This document shows, one piece after another, positions 7,376 to 13,187 of a DNA stretch of 13,187 nt. A program made the position numbers and the translations under genes. The DNA is from Acidimicrobiales bacterium (lineage in GTDB: Bacteria; Actinomycetota; Acidimicrobiia; Acidimicrobiales; Poriferisodaliceae). The notes below the pieces were generated by a model. That model saw nothing but the letters and a program-made list of their open reading frames with translations. It did not search any database and was not told the DNA's origin. The stretch's first letter is position 1. Each line of letters starts with the position of its first letter. The stretch lies in the NCBI GenBank assembly GCA_020631315.1, contig JAHDHM010000040.1, positions 2,765 through 15,951 on the forward strand, read 5' to 3'.

Positions 7376-9979
7376 CTACAGGTTGTGGTCGTCGTGCATG
7401 CCGGGATCTTCGGCGCCGAAGTCGAGCGTGCCGAAGTCCTCGACCTGCTCGCCCGACTGGAAGGCCAGGTCTTCCTCGTTGGCCTCGACGGGCACCTCCT
7501 CGGGCAACGAGGACTCCCACGACGCATCGGGATCGAACGAGCTGGTGTCGGCCGGCACGATGTCGATGAAGCCGTCCGACTGGGCCGGCGCCGTCGGATC
7601 GGACGGCTCTCCGAAGGTGTTCGCCGGCGCTGCAGGGTCGTCGAGGGTCGCCGCCAAGGGGTCGGCGATCGGATCCGACAGCGGATCCATCGGCGTGTCC
7701 GACATCGGATCCATCGGCGCGTCGGTCATCGGCGCCTCACCGGAGTCGGCGACGGCATGCTCGTCGGGGACGACGGGTCCGTCCTCAGGGTGCTCGGCTT
7801 CGTCCGCGGAGTGCGGCGGTGCGGCCGGCAGGTCGTCCCAGTCGTCCATGTCATCGACGGCAGCTGGATCGATCACCGAGTCATCGAGCTCTGGGTCGTC
7901 TGCGTCGCCGGCGCCTGCCGGGTCCATCGCCTCGGCGCCACCCATGTCGTGAGCGTCGTCCTCGGCCATCGGGTCGGCCGGTTCGCCGGCGGAGCCGTCC
8001 TCGTCGCGTGCGTCAGCAGCATCCCGCTCGACGAGCTCGGCTTCGAGTTCGGCCATCTCGGCCCGCATCTCGGCCATCTCGGCTCGCATCGCCTGGAGCT
8101 CGGCCAACAGGGCCGCCATCGTGGGATCGACGGCGCCCTCCGCGGGCGGAGCATCGCCTGCACCATCCGTCGGCGGAGCATCGCCTGCACCATCCGTCGG
8201 CGGAGCCGCCGTGTCGTCCATGACCGACTCGTCCGGCATGACCGCGGGCTTCATCTCGACGTCCGTCTCAGGCGTCTCGTCCGTCGGCGCCGTCTCGGGT
8301 TCGGGCTGCTGCGCGACACCGCGGAGCTCGAGGATCTGGGCGACGTGGTCGGGTTCCTTCACCCCGAAGATGACCTCGCCGTTGACGACCATGAACGGGC
8401 CGACCGCGTCGTTGTCGCGCAGGAACCAGCTGTCCTCGGTCGCGCCGCTCTCGGTCTCGTACTCGCGTGACATCCGGTAGCTCTCGACCAGATCGGCGCG
8501 GAAGGCGGCGGCGTCGTCGTAGCCACGTTCCTGGGCCGCCATGTCCCGCAGGATCGGCTCGGCCTCGGTCTCGGAGGTGACACCCCACGCGATCCGGCCG
8601 TTCTTGACGACGTAGTCGCCGAGCACCTCGTCGCTGCGAACGTGGGCTTCACCCGTCTCGCGGCCGGCTTCGAGGTCACCCTCGTGCGACATGCGCCAGC
8701 TCTCGATCACGTCCTCGCGGAACGCATCGGCGTTCTCGTAGCCACGCTCGACGGCGATCTCGTCGCGCACGATGGCGGCGCCGTCTTCCTGGGACGACAC
8801 CCCCCAGTAGATCTTGCCGTCATGCACCGCGAAGTCGCCGAGGATCTCGTTGTCACGCAGCACCCATTCGTCCATCGGGGTGCCACGCTCGGCCTCGATC
8901 TCGGCCATCTTCTCGTAACTGCGCGTCATCTCTTCGCGGTAGTCGGTGATGCTCCCGAAGCCCTTCTCCTGGACCTTCGCCTGCATCTCGAGGGCTTCGG
9001 CCTCTTCCTTGGACCACACCACGACGCCGTCGCGCATGAAGAACTCGCCGAGATTCTCGTCGTAGTACGTGTCGAAGGTCAGCTTGCCGGACCCCTCGAC
9101 TTCGACGATCTCGAACTCGGCCGCCTTGCGGTCCTCGAACCTCTGCCGGGTGACGAGCTCCAGCATGTCGCCCGCGTCGACGTCCTCCAGGTCGATGCCG
9201 TGTTCGGCGAGTGTCGCTTCGCCGGCGTCACGAGCTGCGTCAGTCACGAGCGACTTCGTGAACGCACGCTTGAGCAGGTCGCGCGCCATCGCGTCCTTCA
9301 GCTGATCTTCGGTCAGCTCCTCGATGCCTTCCTTGGCTGCAGCCTTCTTCACGCGGGCGGCGCTGCTCCTGCCACGCCGACCTCCCATCGCGCCGCCCAT
9401 GACCACGTCGCCGGCGAGGTTCTCCCAATCGGTTTCCTCGAAGCGATCCTGCATGTCCGGCGGCACGAGGTCCCGCATGCCGCCTTCGAAGAGGTTCCGT
9501 GCACCTGCGCCGAGGGCGCCGCCCGCTGCGGCACCCATGGGTCCGCCGACGAAGGCACCGCCGACACTGAAGCCGGTCTCCATGGCCGTGGCCGCGCCCT
9601 TCAACATCGCCACTGCAGCGTGGTCCTCGTTGCCGGCCGCAGCGTGCGCGATCGCGGTGAAGTAGCCACCGGCGGGGACGTTCTCCTCGACGAAGCGGGT
9701 GATGAGGCCGTCCTTCGAGAACGCCGAATCGAGCGAGCCCGCCGGGTCGTTCACGAACTCACGCATGCCCTCGAGGCTCGTGTCCACGATCGTGGTCGCG
9801 ATCTCAGACGGTCGCGGAATGCCGAGTTCCTCGAACGGGTCGAGACCAGCCTTGCCCAGCAGATCGAGACCCATGTTCATCGGGGCTGCGGCTATGTCGA
9901 TGATCCTCGTCGGGTTGGTGGCGACGTCGACCACCGTGCTGCCGACGTCCTCCACGAAATCGGTGAAGCCGCTGCCCAT
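7376..9979 (-). CDS. Large acidic repeat protein of unknown family, first gene of the dynamin operon
   Basis: I do not recognise this 867-residue protein. Its parts in order are: a helical head (1-130) without signal peptide; a glycine-zipper-like apolar stretch GGAFVGGPMGAAAGGALGAG (140-159) that could insert in or lie on a membrane; a basic Arg/Lys/Ala patch (201-216); about 3.5 copies of a 73-residue repeat (307-553) with the core LGDFxVxxGxIxWGV; a Pro/Asp/Gly linker with exact short repeats (590-620); a short coiled coil of MRAEMAE units (622-650); and a strongly acidic, low-complexity tail (651-867). The ATG at 9979 is chosen because GGGGG lies six bases upstream, although the frame is open further up to 10660. 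It stands five bases before iniA, in the place of iniB in mycobacteria, but does not look like the glycine-rich IniB. A scaffold or adaptor role for the dynamins is inferred from position only. Confidence 0.85.
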   Translation of the reverse strand: MGSGFTDFVEDVGSTVVDVATNPTRIIDIAAAPMNMGLDLLGKAGLDPFEELGIPRPSEIATTIVDTSLEGMREFVNDPAGSLDSAFSKDGLITRFVEENVPAGGYFTAIAHAAAGNEDHAAVAMLKGAATAMETGFSVGGAFVGGPMGAAAGGALGAGARNLFEGGMRDLVPPDMQDRFEETDWENLAGDVVMGGAMGGRRGRSSAARVKKAAAKEGIEELTEDQLKDAMARDLLKRAFTKSLVTDAARDAGEATLAEHGIDLEDVDAGDMLELVTRQRFEDRKAAEFEIVEVEGSGKLTFDTYYDENLGEFFMRDGVVVWSKEEAEALEMQAKVQEKGFGSITDYREEMTRSYEKMAEIEAERGTPMDEWVLRDNEILGDFAVHDGKIYWGVSSQEDGAAIVRDEIAVERGYENADAFREDVIESWRMSHEGDLEAGRETGEAHVRSDEVLGDYVVKNGRIAWGVTSETEAEPILRDMAAQERGYDDAAAFRADLVESYRMSREYETESGATEDSWFLRDNDAVGPFMVVNGEVIFGVKEPDHVAQILELRGVAQQPEPETAPTDETPETDVEMKPAVMPDESVMDDTAAPPTDGAGDAPPTDGAGDAPPAEGAVDPTMAALLAELQAMRAEMAEMRAEMAELEAELVERDAADARDEDGSAGEPADPMAEDDAHDMGGAEAMDPAGAGDADDPELDDSVIDPAAVDDMDDWDDLPAAPPHSADEAEHPEDGPVVPDEHAVADSGEAPMTDAPMDPMSDTPMDPLSDPIADPLAATLDDPAAPANTFGEPSDPTAPAQSDGFIDIVPADTSSFDPDASWESSLPEEVPVEANEEDLAFQSGEQVEDFGTLDFGAEDPGMHDDHNL
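7662..7740 (-). repeat. Degenerate repeats encoding MDPMSD-type units in the acidic tail
   Basis: The plus strand shows recurring GGATCCATCGGCG-like units, which encode tail residues around 748-774 as a series of (M/T)DxPMDP(M/L)SD units. They are degenerate and purely within the low-complexity acidic tail. No function is visible beyond the composition. Confidence 0.55.
8145..8206 (-). repeat. 27-base exact tandem repeat (about 2.3 copies)
   Basis: The unit at 8145-8171 is repeated without change at 8172-8198, and a third partial copy begins at 8199. It encodes repeated GDAPPTDGA units at residues about 593-616 of the large protein. Exact copies, including silent positions, point to recent slippage, so copy number is likely to vary among close strains. 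Confidence 0.85.
8321..9061 (-). repeat. About 3.5 tandem protein repeats of 73 residues
   Basis: Copies lie at residues 307-373 (most diverged), 375-447, 448-520 and 521-553 (cut short). Copies 2 and 3 align along their full length: LGD(F/Y)xVxxG(K/R)IxWGV, then an acidic helix with (I/L)xRDxxAxERGY(E/D)xAxAFRxD, and (V/I)ESxRMS followed by an acidic stretch. Copy 1 keeps LGEFFMRDGVVVWS and the TDYREEMTRSYEKM helix. The predicted unit is a short beta hairpin followed by two helices. I cannot match it to a named domain. Confidence 0.82.
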
Positions 9980-10023
9980 GATGTGCCCCCAGTCGCCAGC
10001 GACGTTCGCCGCTGCGCGTGTCG

Positions 10024-10029
10024 AACCTA
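10024..10029 (-). promoter_or_regulatory. Possible -10 box (TAGGTT) of the dynamin operon
   Basis: On the minus strand TAGGTT fits TANNNT and lies 44 bases before the ATG at 9979, leaving room for a leader of about 37 bases that includes the GGGGG ribosome binding site at 9990-9986. It lies in the 129-base gap shared with the divergent gene at 10109. No -35 box or operator repeat was found. Confidence 0.35.
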
Positions 10030-10096
10030 GCCGTGTTCGCCTCTTCCGTGGCGACCGACCGTGACAGACATCGGGCAGGACTCCTCGGTTGAACGC

Positions 10097-10102
10097 TATG
10101 GT
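10097..10102 (+). promoter_or_regulatory. Probable -10 box (TATGGT) for a leaderless transcript
   Basis: TATGGT ends six bases before the ATG at 10109, with the same spacing and the same preceding C as the box at 205-210. It makes the ATG at 10109 a better start than the GTG at 10061, which would lie upstream of the box. Confidence 0.5.
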
Positions 10103-10108
10103 CCCGCC

Positions 10109-10627
10109 ATGACCGACGCTCCAGCTCCGACGACCACCGAGATACCGGAGACCGTCGCCGTCGACTTTCCCGGCAACTTCCGACCGATTCCTGGGTTCAC
10201 CATGGACGTGCCCTCGATGTGGATCGTCGGCGAGTGCCCTGGTGCGCTGTACATGCTCGCCACCGCAGAACGCGAGGACGACGCATGGGCGAACGTCGTG
10301 GTGCGGCATTCTCGCGTCAGCCAGGACGTGACGATGATCGAACTCGCCCAGACGAGCTGGAACGAGCTGACGCGGAACTGCCCCGAAGCCCTCTACGTCG
10401 AGGAGTTCACCGTCGACGCCGGGGCGAACCACTACGTGCGCAAGGTCATCATCGCCGACGAGGACCCGAAGCTCGTGGTGAACCGCTCGGACTCGTTCAC
10501 CCAGGTCCGTGCGCCGGCCAGTCGCACCGACGACATCTTCCACATCACGTGGCTGACACCCAACTGGTGCGCCGAGGAGTTCGAGCCCGTGTTCGTCCGG
10601 ATGCTCGCCTCGTTCAAGTTCGACTGA
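10109..10627 (+). CDS. Small cytosolic protein of unknown function, perhaps PsbP/LpqN-like fold
   Basis: The 172-residue product has no signal peptide, lipobox or membrane span. After a short Pro/Thr-rich lead it reads as alternating strands and helices: PIPGFTMDVPSMWIV (about 31-45), WANVVVRHSRV, a helix IELAQTSWNELTRNC, then antiparallel strands ending in a helix EFEPVFVRMLASFKF. The pattern of an N-terminal strand with a Pro-Trp turn and a final helix and strand is reminiscent of the Mog1/PsbP-like or LpqN group, but this is a fold-level guess only. The downstream GNAT-like gene starts one base after its stop, so the two are probably coupled. It is divergent from the dynamin operon and shares its 129-base control region, which hints at but does not show a link. 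Confidence 0.8.
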   Translation: MTDAPAPTTTEIPETVAVDFPGNFRPIPGFTMDVPSMWIVGECPGALYMLATAEREDDAWANVVVRHSRVSQDVTMIELAQTSWNELTRNCPEALYVEEFTVDAGANHYVRKVIIADEDPKLVVNRSDSFTQVRAPASRTDDIFHITWLTPNWCAEEFEPVFVRMLASFKFD

Positions 10628-10628
10628 G

Positions 10629-11036
10629 GTGACGGCCGAGTCCGAGGCCGATCTCGCCATCGAACGCTACGACCCTGATCGCCACGGTTCGGAATTCCGA
10701 TCGTGGTGTGCAGCGTGGGGTCTGCCCGAGACCGCCGCCGGTCTCGTCCCGCAGTTCGGCGTCATCGCACCAGGTGTCGCGTGCGCGTTCCTCTACCGCA
10801 CCGACTCGCCGGTCTGTCACATCGATCTGCTCCTGTCGGCACCCGGGATCGACGACGACCTGCGTGACCGGGCGATCGACACGATCGTCTCGGCGATCAT
10901 CGCGACGGCGACAGAGCTCGGGTTCACCCGCATGTACGCGCACACGGCGTTGTCCGCCGTCGTCGAACGCGCAGAGCGGCACGGCTTCGTGTTCACCGAC
11001 GACCCGGTCTCCTTCGGCATCCGGCACCTCGCCTGA
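10629..11036 (+). CDS. Small GNAT-like protein, catalytic status uncertain
   Basis: The 135-residue product looks like a compact GNAT fold: an early strand AIERYDPDRHGSEFRSW, the segment GVACAFLYRTDSPVCHID (about 49-66) as central strands, LLLSAPG followed by a long helix, and the ending RAERHGFVFTDDPVSFGIRHL that resembles the last GNAT strands. The usual Q/RxxGxG acetyl-CoA loop is not visible; LSAPGIDDDLRDRA lies in its place. The FLYRTDS type of sequence reminds me of short GNAT proteins carried by phages, from memory only. GTG 10629 is the chosen start because it follows the upstream stop by a single base and no better start lies near. Substrate unknown. Confidence 0.75.
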   Translation: MTAESEADLAIERYDPDRHGSEFRSWCAAWGLPETAAGLVPQFGVIAPGVACAFLYRTDSPVCHIDLLLSAPGIDDDLRDRAIDTIVSAIIATATELGFTRMYAHTALSAVVERAERHGFVFTDDPVSFGIRHLA

Positions 11037-11085
11037 CACCACTGTCCGGGACTGGGCCGTCTGCTCTCACAACTCGACCAAGCGG

Positions 11086-11091
11086 TACGGT
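11086..11091 (+). promoter_or_regulatory. Probable -10 box (TACGGT) for a leaderless transcript
   Basis: TACGGT ends seven bases before the ATG at 11099, in a 62-base gap with no ribosome binding site before the start. It is the third case in this window of TAYGGT placed six or seven bases before an ATG. Confidence 0.5.
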
Positions 11092-11098
11092 CGGCGCC

Positions 11099-11800
11099 AT
11101 GGCTGAGTCAACGAACGCGATGGTGAACTTCCCGAGCAACGGACACGAGGCACGGGGGCATCTGGCAGTGCCCGCATCGGGGAGTGGGCCCGGACTGCTG
11201 GTGATCCAGGAGTGGTGGGGTCTCAACGACCAGATCAAGGGCGTGGCCGACAAGATGGCCGCCCAGGGCTTCGTCGCGCTGGCACCGGACCTCTACCACG
11301 GCGAGCTCGCCGGCCACGACGAGATGGACAAGGCCGGTGAGCTCATGACCAACCTGCCGCCCGAGCGCGCCGCCAAGGACATGAGCGGTGCCATCGACTT
11401 CCTGCTCGGGCACGACGCCACGACCGGCGACGGCATCGGCGTCATGGGCTTCTGCATGGGCGGCATGCTCACCTTCATGATCGCCGCCAACCGCGGCGAT
11501 GCGGTGAAGGCCGCCGTCCCGTTCTACGGCTTCCCGCAGGGCGACGGCGAGCCCGACTGGTCGGGCCTCACGGCGGTGATCCGTGGCCACATGGCCAGCC
11601 CCGACGACTTCTTCCCACCCGCGGCAGCGACTGCGCTGCAGGACAAGCTCCGGGCGATGGGCAAGGACGTCGAGCTGCAGGTCCACGAGGCCGGCCACGC
11701 GTTCATGAACGAGACCAACGCCATCGGCACCCACGACGCCGATCTCGCCGCCCGCCTGTGGCCCGAGGTCATCGGATTCCTGCACGACCAGCTCGGCTGA
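11099..11800 (+). CDS. Dienelactone hydrolase family protein
   Basis: The 233-residue product is a full-length alpha/beta hydrolase of the dienelactone hydrolase family, which opens lactone or ester bonds in aromatic breakdown and in less defined reactions. The expected active-site parts are present: Glu38 in VIQEWWG, the nucleophile Cys119 in GFCMGG, an acid at Asp169 or Asp170 in SPDDFFP, and His200 in EAGHAFMNE. Cys in place of the usual Ser nucleophile is typical for this family. There is no signal peptide, so it acts in the cytosol. It stands alone with its own -10-like box, away from any aromatic pathway genes, so the true substrate is open. Confidence 0.93.
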   Translation: MAESTNAMVNFPSNGHEARGHLAVPASGSGPGLLVIQEWWGLNDQIKGVADKMAAQGFVALAPDLYHGELAGHDEMDKAGELMTNLPPERAAKDMSGAIDFLLGHDATTGDGIGVMGFCMGGMLTFMIAANRGDAVKAAVPFYGFPQGDGEPDWSGLTAVIRGHMASPDDFFPPAAATALQDKLRAMGKDVELQVHEAGHAFMNETNAIGTHDADLAARLWPEVIGFLHDQLG

Positions 11801-11894
11801 TGCCCTGCGCAGTCCTCGGGCGGCGCGGTGAACGATTCAGGAACAACCCGCCGGCCGCGGCCTCACGCCGCGACCGTCTTGGTTCACTCGCTGC

Positions 11895-13187
11895 ATGACA
11901 CCTGGTCGGATCGCATCGCTGACCCTCGGCGCCGCGTTGGCGTTCGCTGCCTGTTCGGGCGGCGACGACGCTGCATCGGACGGCGCCGCCACGAGCGACG
12001 GCTCGGTAGCCGAGACCTCTGCTGAGGTCGTCGACACGACACCCGTCACCGTCGTGGCCGGTGAGTTCCGCTCGTTCGGTCCGGCGCCGGAGGTACCGGA
12101 CGGTCCGCTGGCCGACGACACGGTCGCGGCCGTCGACGCGTTCTTCGAGTCGCTGAACAGCGGGGTCGACTACGACGCTCTCGACGTCATCCGCACCAGC
12201 GGCGACGCCCGGCTCGCCTGGCTGGTCGCCGACGTCCTGCGCTTCGTCGGTCCTGGCCCGGTCCAGGACGAGCTGCGTACGACGTTCGAGGAGCTGACGG
12301 ACACCGAGGTCGTCGTCGACCGCTCCGTCTGGGGTACGACCACCGACCACCTGCTCGCCTGGGACCTTCCCGCCCCTCCCGGCTACGTGGACTGGAAGGC
12401 ACAGGTCTTCACCCTCATCGAGCCCGACTGGGCGCCGTTCTTCGACGACGCCGACGCGACCATCGACTGGCGCTGGGTGTCGTGGGGCGGCGTGCTGATC
12501 GACGACCGCGAGATCGAGCGCACCGACTCGCCGTGCCTCGCCAGCTGCATCCCGGCGCTCAACGATCCGGAGCTCACCGACGCGTCGGGCGGTGACTGGT
12601 ACGACGACGACAAGATCGTCTTCGGCGTGACCGTCGGCGACGAGGCCGTGGCGTTCCCGAAGAACATCATGGAGGTCCACGAGATGGTCAACATGACCAT
12701 CGGTGGCCGGCGGGTCGGCATCCCGTACTGCACCCTCTGCGGATCGGCGCAGGCCTTCCTCACCGACGACGTCATCGACCTCGACGGTGTCGGCCCGACC
12801 TACGAGCTGCGCACCTCGGGTCTGCTCAGCCGGTCGAACAAGGTGATGTACGAGTTCCACACCCGGTCGGTGTTCGACACCTTCACCGGCGAGGCCGTGG
12901 CCGGACCACTCCGTGAGGCTGGTGTGCAGCTCGAGGAGATCTCGGTGCGCACCACCACCTGGGGCGACTGGAAGGAACAGCACCCTGACACCCGGATCGT
13001 CGCCGAGGACGGTGGCCTCGGCCGGGACTATCCCGAGGATCCGCTGCGGGGTCGTGACGACGACGGCCCGATCTTCCCGATCGGCGACGTCGATCCTCGC
13101 CTCGAGATCCAGGCTGCCGTGTTGGGCGTCGTCCTCGACGACGGCACCCAGATCGCCTTCCCGGCCGATGCCGCCGAAGCCGTCCTC
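11895..13187 (+). CDS. DUF3179-containing lipoprotein (3' end outside the window)
   Basis: The frame is open from ATG 11895 to the window edge (431 codons, no stop). It begins with a lipoprotein signal: Arg5, an apolar stretch, and FAAC with Cys20 as the lipid-bearing residue, then a Ser/Gly/Asp/Thr-rich tether (21-55). Phe at -3 of the lipobox is less usual than Leu. The DUF3179 core follows from about 240: AFPKNIMEVHEMVN, YCTLCGSA (278-285) with Cys279 and Cys282, and GLLSRSNKVMYEFHTRSVFDTFTGEAVAG (from 309). The CxxCGS motif suggests a metal or redox site, but the function of the family is unknown to me. A second Cys pair (214, 218; SPCLASC) lies just before the core. The region 60-200, rich in Asp and Trp, is an N-terminal extension that I cannot assign. 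Confidence 0.88.
   Translation, partial: MTPGRIASLTLGAALAFAACSGGDDAASDGAATSDGSVAETSAEVVDTTPVTVVAGEFRSFGPAPEVPDGPLADDTVAAVDAFFESLNSGVDYDALDVIRTSGDARLAWLVADVLRFVGPGPVQDELRTTFEELTDTEVVVDRSVWGTTTDHLLAWDLPAPPGYVDWKAQVFTLIEPDWAPFFDDADATIDWRWVSWGGVLIDDREIERTDSPCLASCIPALNDPELTDASGGDWYDDDKIVFGVTVGDEAVAFPKNIMEVHEMVNMTIGGRRVGIPYCTLCGSAQAFLTDDVIDLDGVGPTYELRTSGLLSRSNKVMYEFHTRSVFDTFTGEAVAGPLREAGVQLEEISVRTTTWGDWKEQHPDTRIVAEDGGLGRDYPEDPLRGRDDDGPIFPIGDVDPRLEIQAAVLGVVLDDGTQIAFPADAAEAVL

Noticed and set aside
7376..9979. Naming the large protein IniB
   Set aside because: Only the gene position agrees; the sequence is acidic and repeat-bearing, not the long glycine-rich sequence I know for IniB.
8642..10030. 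462-codon plus-strand open frame
   Set aside because: It mirrors the large minus-strand gene, whose protein repeats and operon spacing show the real coding strand.
10061..10108. GTG start at 10061 for the small protein
   Set aside because: The added residues look like random sequence and the TATGGT box lies inside them, just before the ATG at 10109.
9980..10660. Upstream extension of the large repeat protein's reading frame to 10660
   Set aside because: It runs antisense through the gene at 10109-10627, reads as Arg/Val/His-rich shadow sequence, and the ATG at 9979 has GGGGG six bases upstream.

Overview
The window is about 13.2 kb of high-GC, densely coded DNA with a strong actinobacterial character. 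Starts are often GTG, several -10 boxes sit directly in front of an ATG, and the genes include an F420-type luciferase-like oxidoreductase, a P450 and IniA/IniC-type dynamins. An Acidimicrobiia (Ilumatobacter-like) source is my best guess; this is inference from style and gene content, not a database result.

Layout. (1) 1-2071, plus strand: the end of a cytochrome P450, an LLM-class (probably F420-dependent) oxidoreductase and a tandem GNAT acetyltransferase that follows it at 4 bases. (2) 2159-9979: the most interesting block. On the minus strand, read from 9979 down to 4059, lie an 867-residue protein of unknown family, an IniA-like dynamin GTPase and an IniC-like dynamin GTPase. They are spaced by 5 bases and then by a 4-base GTGA overlap, so this looks like one operon. 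Converging on it from the plus strand (2159-4030) is an Hsp70-type ATPase that has lost the peptide-binding domain. It carries instead a Pro/Ala linker, one membrane span, a Thr/Pro/Ala repeat stalk and a probably extracytoplasmic C-terminal domain. (3) 10109-11036, plus strand, divergent from the operon: two small cytosolic proteins, one uncharacterised (perhaps PsbP/LpqN-like in fold) and one GNAT-like. (4) 11099-11800: a dienelactone hydrolase family enzyme. (5) 11895 to the window end: a lipoprotein with a DUF3179 domain, incomplete at the edge.

Working model. The minus-strand gene order (unknown large protein, iniA, iniC) copies the mycobacterial iniB-iniA-iniC order, but the iniB position is held by a different protein: a glycine-zipper segment, about 3.5 tandem copies of a 73-residue repeat, a short coiled coil and a very acidic, disordered tail. 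Two unlike dynamins probably work together on the inner face of the cell membrane. The large protein may be their membrane scaffold or adaptor, and the membrane-spanning Hsp70 may sense or regulate from the same membrane. The partnership is inferred from gene order only.

A one-base reading-frame break interrupts iniA near 6534. It is either a sequence error or a real lesion, and it decides whether the system is intact here. No RNA genes, CRISPR arrays, insertion sequences or attachment sites were seen, and there is no gene-free stretch longer than about 130 bases.
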